Positions 47,101-63,153 of a stretch of DNA of 64,000 nt are shown one piece after another. A model generated the notes under the pieces. That model had not been told where the DNA came from and searched no databases. It was given only the letters and a program-made list of their open reading frames with translations. The stretch is from Ovis canadensis (lineage: Eukaryota > Chordata > Mammalia > Artiodactyla > Bovidae). The stretch covers positions 224,402,001 to 224,466,000 of the forward strand of contig NC_091247.1 of NCBI RefSeq assembly GCF_042477335.2, in the 5' to 3' direction. How positions within the stretch are numbered: position 1 is the first letter of the stretch; every line of letters begins with the position of its first letter. The position numbers were made by a program, and so were the translations under genes.

Positions 47101-47238
47101 CTTCATCCCTTCATTCTTTCTGGAGTTATTTCTCCACTGATCTCCAGTAGCATATTGGGCACCTAATGACCTGGGGAGTTCCTCTTTTGGTATCCTATCA
47201 TTTTGCCTTTTCATACTGTTCATGAACAGTATGAAAAT
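44184..47238 (-). mobile_element. Nearly full-length BovB LINE, inactive
   Basis: An RTE-clade retrotransposon of ~3.05 kb, flanked by an 11-bp target-site duplication GTCAGCCCAAT (44173-44183 and 47239-47249). On the minus strand it reads an AP-type endonuclease (about 47050-46220, including the SDHELL segment) and a reverse transcriptase (about 45586-44405). The RT active-site region reads RHADGT instead of the YADD seen in sibling copies. Several frameshifts and stops split the single ORF. The extreme 5' end is a perfect palindrome, 47208-47237. Confidence 0.93.
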
Positions 47239-47329
47239 GTCAGCCCAATGCCGCCTCCTAAACACCTGCCCTCTCCCGGTCCTCAGAGGAGGGTGTACTG
47301 AAATTTCTATTATGGTTCTGCCTGTTCTA

Positions 47330-47549
47330 CTGCTGCTAAATTGCTTCAGTCATGTCCAACTCTTCACGACCCTGGGGAATGTAGCCCACCAGGCTCCTCT
47401 GTCCATGGGATTCTTCAGTCAAGAATGCTGGAGTTGGTTGCCATTTCCTTCTCCAGGGGATCTTTCCAACCCAGATATCAAACCCACATCTCTTATGTCT
47501 CCTGCATTGGCAGGAGGGTTCTTTACCACTAGCACCACCTGGGAAGCCC
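47330..47549 (-). repeat. Bov-tA SINE
   Basis: Lies between the two BovB copies; ends CACCTGGGAAGCCC. Confidence 0.86.
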
Positions 47550-47562
47550 TGTCCTGTCATCA

Positions 47563-48640
47563 GTTTAGTTCAGTTCAGTTGCTCATTCATGTCTGACTCT
47601 TTGTGACCCCATGGACTGCAGCACGCCAGGCCTCCCTGTCCATCACCAACTCCTGGACTTTACTCAAACTCCTGTCCATTGAGTCAGTGATGCCATCCAA
47701 CCATCTCATCCTCTGTCGTCCCCTTCTCCTCCTGCCTTCAACCTTTCCCAGCATCAGGATCTTTTTCAAATGACTCAGTTCTTCACATCAGGTGGCCCAA
47801 GTATTGGAGTTTCAGCTTCAACATCAGTCCTTCCAATGAATATACAGGACTGATTTCCTTTAGGATGGACTGGTTGGATCTCCTTGGAGTCCAAGGGATT
47901 CTCAAGAATCTTCTCCAACACCACAGTTCAAAAGCATCAATTCTTTGGCACTCAGCTTTCTTTATAGTCCAAATATCACATCCATACATGACTACTGAAA
48001 AAAACATAGCTTTGACTAGACAGATCTTTGTTGACAAAGTAATGTCTCTGCTTTTTAATATGCCATCTAGGTTGGTCATAGCTTTTCTTCCAAGGAGTAA
48101 ACATCTTTTACTTTCATGGCTGCAGTCACCATCTGCAGTGATTTTGGAGCCCCCAAAAATAAAGCCTCTCACTGTTTCCCCATCTATTTGCCATGAAGTG
48201 ATGGGACCAGATGCCATGATCTTTGTTTTCTGAATGTTGAGCTTTAAGCCAACTTTTTCACTCTCTTCTTTCACTTTCATCAAGAGGCTCATTAGTTCTT
48301 TGCTTTCTGCAACAACGGTGATGTCATCTGCATATCTGAGGTTATTGATATTGCTCCTGGCAATCTTGATTCCAGCTTGTGCTTCTTCCAGCCCAGTGTT
48401 TCTCATTATGTACTCTGCATGGAAGTTAAATAAGCAGGGTGACAATATACAGCCTTGACGTATTCCTTTCCCTATTTGGAACCAGTCTGTTGTTCTATGT
48501 CCAGTTCTAACTGTTGCTTCCTGACCTGCGTACAGATTTCTCAAGAGGCAGGTCAGGTGATTTGGTATTACCATCTCATTAAGAATTTCCCACAGTTTGT
48601 GGTGATCCACAGAGTCAAAGGCTTTGGTACAGTCATGTCC
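47563..48640 (-). mobile_element. BovB LINE 3' third, next to the provirus
   Basis: The minus-strand frame 48721-47783 covers RT from AFDSVDHHKLWEIL with YADD onward. The 5' end near 48640 is truncated. It lies 200 bp before the proviral LTR. Confidence 0.9.
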
Positions 48641-48837
48641 TCTCCTATTCCAAGTTAATTCTGATTGAGATAGGATGCTCAAACAGCCTTTGCTGCTTGA
48701 GGAAGGGGTAGTACTTTGCACTGGACACTATTATTCAGAGGGAAGAGAGCTTGACCACTGAGTAGCTGCCCTTCTGGGATTCTGCTGTCCATGTATGGAG
48801 CCCATGGAGAAAACATTTCTACCTCTTCAGTTCTCAA

Positions 48838-49265
48838 TGTAGGGAACTAGGTTTAAGGAAGGTTGAGAAGTGCTTGCAAACGAGACTCTCAACCAGGGCT
48901 GAACATTCTTGCAAACGAGATGTTCAGCTAAGAATCCTGTTTGTTCCCATGGGAAAAGAACATTGCTTGCACACAAGGATGTTTCTTTGATTCCTCAAAA
49001 GGAACAGACCTTGGGACAAAATGGATTCTAAGTTGATAAGGAAGTTCCCCAAAACAAAGTCTTAGCTGCAGTAAATAAGCCAAGGTAAAGGTTATCTCGC
49101 CCTGCGCCTGCGCACTGTATAGTCTCTGAATCATAGTGCTTGGCAGCTTGCCCTGTAGGTTGTTGTGCAAGAGATATAAAATAAAGCAGCTGTAAGAAGC
49201 AAGTGTTAAAAAATATAAAGATTCAAACCACTCTGCAGTGTTGGTGTCTCATTCCGTCGCCGGCA
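48838..49265 (+). repeat. Proviral 5' LTR (428 bp)
   Basis: It starts TGTAGGG directly after the CTCAA duplication and ends ...GCCGGCA two bases before the primer-binding site. A TATA-like ATATAAAATAAAG at about 49172-49184 overlaps an AATAAA, a compact arrangement in which the poly(A) signal sits next to the promoter. Its U3/R/U5 limits are not resolved. Confidence 0.85.
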
Positions 49266-49267
49266 TC

Positions 49268-49285
49268 TGGCGCCCAACGTGGGGC
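49268..49285 (+). other. Primer-binding site for tRNA-Lys
   Basis: TGGCGCCCAACGTGGGGC lies 2 bp after the LTR end. This is the tRNA-Lys(1,2)-type site typical of betaretroviruses. Confidence 0.92.
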
Positions 49286-49294
49286 TCCACGGAA

Positions 49295-49435
49295 CCGAAA
49301 GGGTAAGCACCCCGGAGCAAAAGGCTGAAAGGGGGACTTTTGAGAAAAAGAGAAAAGAATAAAAATCCGAAAGGGACAGCACCCCGGAGCGAAACGCTAA
49401 AAGGGGGACTTTCGAGGAAAAAAAAAATAAGAGAA
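49295..49435 (+). repeat. Diverged 72-bp tandem duplication in the proviral leader
   Basis: Two copies start at 49295 and 49367 (both CCGAAAGGG... followed by a CACCCCGGAGC block and an AAGGGGGACTTT block). Copy 1 contains GTAAGC at 49303-49308, a possible splice donor; in copy 2 the matching bases read GACAGC. A purine-rich tract follows up to the gag start. Confidence 0.8.
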
Positions 49436-49472
49436 AAAGAACAGAGAAAAGAGAAAAGAAAAAGAAAAAACT

Positions 49473-51227
49473 ATGGGGAATTCCCCATCTTTAAAGTCAC
49501 AATATATGGAGCTAGTTAAGGGGCTCCTGCATTCTATAGGAATTAAAACGTCTACTCGCCGCTTGAGTGAGTTATTCTGTCTTATAGAGCAGCATTGCTA
49601 TTGGTTTCAATATCAAACAGAAGTACAGCTAAATTTGAAGGAATGGAAAGTGGTGCGAAAGTTAAGAAGGCAGCATCCAAAAGGAAATGTGATTCCTTTA
49701 AGACTGTGGACTCTATGTAGCGCTATAACACAGGCTTTAAAATTAATGGCTGTTAATAGTGAGGCCATCTCATGTTCTCTTAAAAAGGAAGATCCCCTGT
49801 ATGAAGATGTGCCTATGAGTGAGGAGAAGGAAGATAAAGGTGAAAGGGGGGCTTCATCTCGGCCTCCGCTCAAACCCCCAGATGATAGTAAAGATTCATC
49901 CACTGAGTCAGATAGAGATGTAAGTTCTGGGGAGGATTCAGATTCTGTAGAGGCAATGACTACTGCCTTTCGGAAGGTTTTATCAAATAAAAAGCGAACT
50001 TCCAAGGCTGTTAAATCCTCTGCACCACTCTACGCATCCTTATTTCCAGTAGCTGCCGACAAGGCTGAGGTAGGGAGAGAGAATCAGCGATTTACATTTC
50101 CTGCTACTAAGTTCTATGATGATGATGATCTTTCAGCACCTCCTGGAGGTTTTGTGGATCCACCTCGCCTCTTTCCCATTATACGTCAGCATGATGCACC
50201 GGCAGGAATGATTAATGTTCAATATATGCCTTTGGAGTATAAGTTTTTTAAAGATCTTAAGGCCGCTGTTTCTCAATATGGTCCCCAATCTCCTTTTGTA
50301 TTATCAATGTTAGAAAATGTGGGAACTTCTAAATTTATTCTTCCTCTTGATTGGGAATCTATAGCTCAAGCTGTTTTAGAAGGATCTCAATGGTTACAGC
50401 TTCGTAGTTGGTGGGAAGAAGAAGCCCGAAAACAAGCTAGGATTAATGAGGGACAAAACCCACAAGGTCCTTTAAAAGATAAGTTGATGGGAGAAGGGCA
50501 ATATCGAGCCTTGAGGAAACAAGCTCAGTACACAAATCAGGAATTGCAACAGGTGCATCAGGTTTTCTTAAGGGCGTGGCGTAGAGTGGTACCTACTGGA
50601 CAGGCTCAACCGTCTTTTGTAAAAACTATACAAGGTCCTAATGACCCTTATACAGATTTTTTGGCCCGCCTTTGGGTGGCTATTGAACGGACAGTCGGTC
50701 GAGATGAGATCTCAAAAATTTTGCTTGATACATTGGCATATAAAAATGCTAATCCAGAATGTAAAAGGATTTTGGGACCTTTAAAAGGACAAGGGGCTTC
50801 TGTGGCTGAGTTCATAAGAGCATGCTCTGGAGTTGGAGGAATTGAACATCAAGCTTCTGTTTTTGCAGCAGCTTTGGCAAAGGTTGTAAAACCTCAGAGG
50901 GGAGGAAACTGTTTTAATTGCGGGAAGCCAGGACATTTTCAAAAAGATTGTAAGAGACAAAAAAATGAGCCAAAAAATGGGCGACTGCCAGAAAAGCGAC
51001 AGCCCTCAGGTCTTTGTAGGAGATGTGGCAAGGGAAAGCATTGGACTCAGGAGTGTAAATCTAAAACTGATCGGGAAGGGAATCCCTTAAGAGCCCCTTT
51101 GTCGGGAAACTTCCCAGTGGGCCTAAGCTCCTGGGGCCCAGGAACAGTACCGGGAGCTCCTTGCCAGTTTCCTGCACAGGTCAATGCCAATCTCGACACC
51201 CAATTTCCTCGAATGGTGCTCAAATGA
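49473..51227 (+). CDS. gag: Endogenous retroviral gag, open (584 codons)
   Basis: Gag is the structural polyprotein (matrix, capsid, nucleocapsid). The frame is unbroken from ATG to TGA. Visible features: a Gly-2 N-terminus suited to myristoylation, a long acidic/Ser-rich linker around residues 120-160, a capsid region with a major-homology-like segment near residues 385-405, and two CX2CX4HX4C zinc knuckles (Cys480-Cys493 and Cys515-Cys528). A GGGAAAC slippery heptamer near the end sets up the shift into the next frame. Full length and intact motifs contrast with the broken downstream genes. Confidence 0.9.
   Translation: MGNSPSLKSQYMELVKGLLHSIGIKTSTRRLSELFCLIEQHCYWFQYQTEVQLNLKEWKVVRKLRRQHPKGNVIPLRLWTLCSAITQALKLMAVNSEAISCSLKKEDPLYEDVPMSEEKEDKGERGASSRPPLKPPDDSKDSSTESDRDVSSGEDSDSVEAMTTAFRKVLSNKKRTSKAVKSSAPLYASLFPVAADKAEVGRENQRFTFPATKFYDDDDLSAPPGGFVDPPRLFPIIRQHDAPAGMINVQYMPLEYKFFKDLKAAVSQYGPQSPFVLSMLENVGTSKFILPLDWESIAQAVLEGSQWLQLRSWWEEEARKQARINEGQNPQGPLKDKLMGEGQYRALRKQAQYTNQELQQVHQVFLRAWRRVVPTGQAQPSFVKTIQGPNDPYTDFLARLWVAIERTVGRDEISKILLDTLAYKNANPECKRILGPLKGQGASVAEFIRACSGVGGIEHQASVFAAALAKVVKPQRGGNCFNCGKPGHFQKDCKRQKNEPKNGRLPEKRQPSGLCRRCGKGKHWTQECKSKTDREGNPLRAPLSGNFPVGLSSWGPGTVPGAPCQFPAQVNANLDTQFPRMVLK
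51104..51110 (+). other. gag-pro -1 frameshift heptamer GGGAAAC
   Basis: The heptamer lies in the gag frame as G_GGA_AAC, the X_XXY_YYZ layout required for -1 slippage. The -1 frame is open from here into the dut-pro frame without a stop. GC-rich sequence just downstream (about 51114-51160) could form the stimulating structure. Confidence 0.75.
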
Positions 51228-51931
51228 TGATTTCAGATTTGAAGGCTGCTACATTAGGTAGTGCAGCTGCAGATCTTCCATTGGCTGAAAATGTTATTTT
51301 ATCCCCAGGAGGAGGTATTTATAAATTACGGACTAATGTTTTTGGCCCATTACCAAGAAGAACTTTTGGGTTAATTTTGGGACAAAGTAGTGCAACATTA
51401 AGAGGATTGATTGTATACCCAGGAGTAATTGATTCTGATTATGTTGGGGAAATTTTAATTATGGTTTCTACATCACAAACTCTTTCTTTACTGGCAGGGG
51501 AACGGATTGCACAACTTCTCTTGTTACCTTATCACCCGTTTTCTTCATATTCTAATGAGAGAGTCGGTGGTTTTGGAAGTACGGAAAAAAGTATATTTTG
51601 GGGAATGCTTATTAACGACTCTCGTCCTTTAATGTCACTGATTATTAAAGGTAAACAGTTTGAAGGATTAGTGGATACAAGAGCAGATGTGTCGGTTATT
51701 TCTCTCCAGCAGTGGCCTAATGACTGGAAAAAAAAAATTCCTCTTGTTTTAACAGGCTTAGGATCAATAGCAGATGTGTGGAGAAGCACTCAACCTTTGT
51801 CATGCCAATTGTCTAATGGAAAGAAAGTATCTATTTCTTTTTACATTGTTAATATACCTATTAATATCTGGGGAAGAGATCTTTTACTTTCTTCAGGAAC
51901 AACACTCACCATCTGGTCGGAAAACTTGTAG
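51110..51931 (+). pseudogene. pro: Endogenous retroviral dUTPase-protease frame, protease motif mutated
   Basis: Reached from gag by a -1 shift. The first part is a dUTPase-like domain with the GVIDxDY-type motif and the Gly-rich GGFGST C-terminal motif. The second part is a retropepsin-like domain whose catalytic triplet (51674-51682) reads Asp-Thr-Arg instead of the invariant Asp-Thr-Gly, so the protease should be inactive. It ends at TAG 51929-51931. Confidence 0.85.
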
Positions 51932-52947
51932 CCACTGCTCAGATTCCTCGAGCTCTCCCATTGAAATGGTTAACTGATGTCCCTAAATGGGTTGAGCAGT
52001 GGCCGCTTCCAAAAGTGAAGCTCGAGGCTTTAAAACAATTAGTAAAAGAACAGCTTCAATCTGGCCATAATGAACCTTCTACGTCTCCTTGGAATTCTCC
52101 TGTTATTGTCATTAAGAAAAAATCTGGTAAATAGAGAATGTTGACTGATTTAAGGGCAGTTAACAAATGTATAGAACCTATGGGAGCTTTGCAACTAGGT
52201 CTCCCTTCTCCTGCTTTGATTCCACAGGATTGGTCTTTCATGGTTTTAGATTTAAAGGACTGTTTTTTTAATATTCCTTGGCAAATAAAAGATAGAAATA
52301 AATTTGCTTTTACTATTCCAGTGTATAATCATGGGCAGCCGGTAAAACGTTATCAATGGACAGTGTTGCCTCAAGGAATGATTAATAGCCCTACACTTTG
52401 TCAGGGGTTTGTTAATCGTGCTCTTATTACTGTGACACAACAATTTTCTAATTGTCTTCTCTGTCATTATATGGATGATCTTCTATTGGCAGCTCATAGT
52501 AAAGAGGAACGAGATACATTTTTTATTCATGTAAAGAAAGCTTTAAGTGATTTTAATCTTCAAATTGCTCCTGAAAAAATTCAAACTGAATTTCCTATTT
52601 CATATTTAGGTGCTATTTTAAAACAACAAAGAATAAAACCTCAAAAAGTCCAAATTAGACGAGATAATTTGAAAACTCTTAATGATTTTCAGAAGCTTTT
52701 GGGTGATATTAACTGGTTACGTCCCATGTTAGGGATTCCTACACATCAATTGCGTCATTTATTTTCTACTTTAGAGGGTGATACTGCTCTTAACAGTCCT
52801 CGATCTCTTACTTCTCAAGCAAAAGAGGAATTACACTTTGTAGAGCAACGGTTGAATAAAGGGTTTCTTACTTATCTACAACAGGATCAACCTATATATT
52901 TTATAGTGTTCCATACTCCCTATTCTCCTACTGGAGTTATTGCTCAA
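51932..52947 (+). pseudogene. pol: Endogenous retroviral pol fragment (reverse transcriptase), broken
   Basis: The RT domain lies in the -1 frame relative to pro. It is open from the pro end to an in-frame TAG at 52132-52134, then open again to the deletion junction. The polymerase active site YMDD is intact at 52468-52479. The thumb/connection, RNase H and integrase parts are missing because sequence after about 52947 is LTR end. The downstream frame runs on through the LTR remnant into host DNA, stopping at 53041-53043. Confidence 0.9.
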
Positions 52948-52981
52948 TCTGCAGCGTTGGTGTTTCATTCCGTCGCCGGCA
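52948..52981 (+). repeat. Remnant of the proviral 3' LTR (last ~34 bp)
   Basis: These 34 bp match the last 34 bp of the 5' LTR (49232-49265) with two C/T differences, and are followed directly by the CTCAA duplication. They are the surviving U5 end of the 3' LTR. Confidence 0.9.
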
Positions 52982-53047
52982 CTCAAATACTGGTTCTCAA
53001 GTCATTAGAAGCTGGAAACAACAAGGAACTGTTTGCCTGCTAGTGCC

Positions 53048-53523
53048 TAGGGCTTCCCAGGTGATGCCTGTGGTAAAGATCCCACCTGCAATGCAGGAGA
53101 TATAAGAGAGGTGCATTCGATCCCTGGATCAGGAAGATTCCCTGGAGGAGGAAATGGCACTCCACTCCAGTATTCTTGTCTGGAGAATCCTATGGACAGA
53201 GGAGCCTGGTGGCCTACGGCCCACAGGGTCACAAAAAGTTGGACATAACTGAGCATGCAGTGTAGTCCTCCTGACTTATGGCCTCCAGAACTGAGAGAAT
53301 AAATTTCTGTTGCTTCAAACCACCAAGTTTGTGGTAATTTGTTAGAGTAGCCATAAAAAACTAATATACCCCAATATTTAGCAGCTTAAAGCAACATTAA
53401 ACTTTTTTTTTTTTTTTTGCCACACCATGCAGCACACAGGATCTTAGTTCTCCAAGCAGGGATCGAACCCATGCCCCTTCATTGGAAGCCGAGAGTCTTA
53501 ACCACTGGACCACCAGGGAAGTC
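53048..53523. repeat. Bov-tA, MaLR-like piece and CHR-type SINE downstream of the provirus
   Basis: Bov-tA plus 53048-53260. 53275-53375 resembles the 3' part of a MaLR LTR (CAGAACTGAGAGAATAAATT...). CHR-type SINE minus 53402-53523. 53524-54006 is unassigned, AT-rich. Confidence 0.65.
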
Positions 53524-54015
53524 CACAGAAGCATTTGTTAACTCATAGCTTCTGTGAGTCAGGAATCCAGGCACAGTTTAGCAAGATGACCTTGACTTAT
53601 CCCCTCCAATGCTAACAGCTTGCTGGGCATTTTGGTGCTAATTAAATTCCTGTAGATTGACCGATTTGCTTAATATATTTAATAAACCAATTTTTCTTCT
53701 TCAGGATTCCTTCTGGGCTCACAAAATTGCAAGTACTGTGTAGCTCTCTGTGAGAGGATATTTTAAGGGGATCACCTTAGAATCTCTGAGAGAAAGGCAT
53801 CACCTTAGATTGTCTGAGAGAAAAGTGTCACATAAATTTAAAATGATAGTGCTGACAGCTTTTGATAAAAATCACCGAGATCATTTAATTTTTTAATAGC
53901 ACAAATAGATTGTTTCCTTTCCTTTGTTTTTCAAGGCTAATAACAGCGCCTTTATAAATGCTTTTCAACCTTCGGCATGGTGAAGCCGAATTCCTGCAAG
54001 TTACAGGAGCAAACA

Positions 54016-54829
54016 TCATCTTTTAGGATTTGAAATAGCTCAACTGGAATTCCATCACATCCACCAGTTTTGTTCGTAGTGATGCTTCTTAAGGCCCACT
54101 TGACTTCGCATTCCAGGATGTCTGGCTCTAGGTTGGTGATCACACCATTGTGATTATCTAGGTCATGAAGATCTTTTTTGTATAGTTCTGTGTATTCTTG
54201 CCACCTCTTCTTAATATCTTCTGCTTCTGTTAGGTCCATACCATTTCTGTCCTTTATCAAGCCCATCTTTGCATGAAATGTTCCCTTGGTATCTCTTATT
54301 TTCTTGAAGATATCTCTAGACTTTCTCATTCTATTGTTTTCCTCTGTTACTTTGCCAACAAAGGTCTGTCTAGTCAAAGCTATGGTTTTTCCAGTCGTCA
54401 TGTATGGATGTGAGAGTTGGAGTATAAAGAAATCTGAGTGCCAAAGAATTGATGCTTTTGAACTGTGGTGTTGGAGAAGACTCTTGAGAGTGCCTTGGAC
54501 TGCAAGGAGATCCAACCAGTTCATCCTAAAGGAAATCAGTCCTGAATATTCATTGGAAGGACTGATGCTGAAGCTGAAACTCCAATACTTTGGCCACCTG
54601 ATGTGAAGAACTGAGTCATTTGAAAAGACCCTGATGCTGGGAAAGATTGAAGGCAGGAGGAGAAGGGGACGACAGAGGATGAGATGGTTGGATGGCATCA
54701 TCACCGACTTGATGGACATGAGTTTAAGTCCAGGAGTCGGCGATAGACAGGGAGGCTTGGCGTGCTGAAGTCCATGGGGTCGCAGAGAGTCGGACACGAC
54801 TGAGTGACTGAACTGAACAGAACTGATAA
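54016..54829 (+). mobile_element. 5'-inverted BovB insertion upstream of MEI1
   Basis: The whole element is flanked by GAGCAAACA (54007-54015 and 54830-54838). 54347-54829 is BovB 3' sequence in + orientation, while 54016-54346 is an upstream BovB segment in - orientation, with ~0.9 kb of the element missing between. One duplication around both parts means one insertion. Confidence 0.88.
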
Positions 54830-54859
54830 GAGCAAACAGCTTTGAGCTTAGACGTACAA

Positions 54860-55035
54860 GACGAGTCCTGAGTCCCTTCACCCGCCTTTAGGTGTCGCTG
54901 CTCGCCCGAATTGCCAGGTACTCGGTTTACGCAGGCGCGTTACCCTCCTCTTGCGCCTGCGCCGAGCTCTGCCCAGTGCGCTTGCGCATAAACTTGGCGG
55001 GAACAGTGCTGTCGCGGTGGAACGCCGGTCGAGGG
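54860..55035 (+). promoter_or_regulatory. MEI1: MEI1 CpG-rich promoter and 5' UTR
   Basis: This CpG-dense DNA lies directly before the MEI1 ATG, and the island continues through exon 1 to about 55300. It has an NRF1-like TGCGCCTGCGCC at 54952-54963 and an E2F-type TTGGCGGGAA at 54994-55003. There is no TATA box. The upstream edge is set by a BovB insertion ending at 54829. Confidence 0.65.

Positions 55036-63153
<8,118 letters not shown>

Larger units (their letters stand above)
48838..52981 (+). mobile_element. Class II (betaretrovirus-like) endogenous provirus, internally deleted
   Basis: The provirus is bounded by a 5-bp direct repeat CTCAA (48833-48837 and 52982-52986) next to a TG start and a CA end. 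Order: 5' LTR, Lys-type primer-binding site, leader, open gag, dUTPase-protease frame, partial reverse transcriptase, and ~34 bp of the 3' LTR end. RNase H, integrase, env and nearly all of the 3' LTR are missing. Disabling changes are an in-frame TAG at 52132-52134 and a protease motif reading Asp-Thr-Arg. It cannot produce virus. Confidence 0.92.

Noticed and set aside
48838-52981. Recent infectious retroviral integration
   Set aside because: Broken protease and pol, a deleted env and a deleted 3' LTR mark it as an endogenous relic.
54892-55035. 48-codon upstream extension of the MEI1 frame
   Set aside because: It starts only at a GTG, lies in promoter sequence and does not resemble the MEI1 N-terminus; ATG 55036 is preferred.
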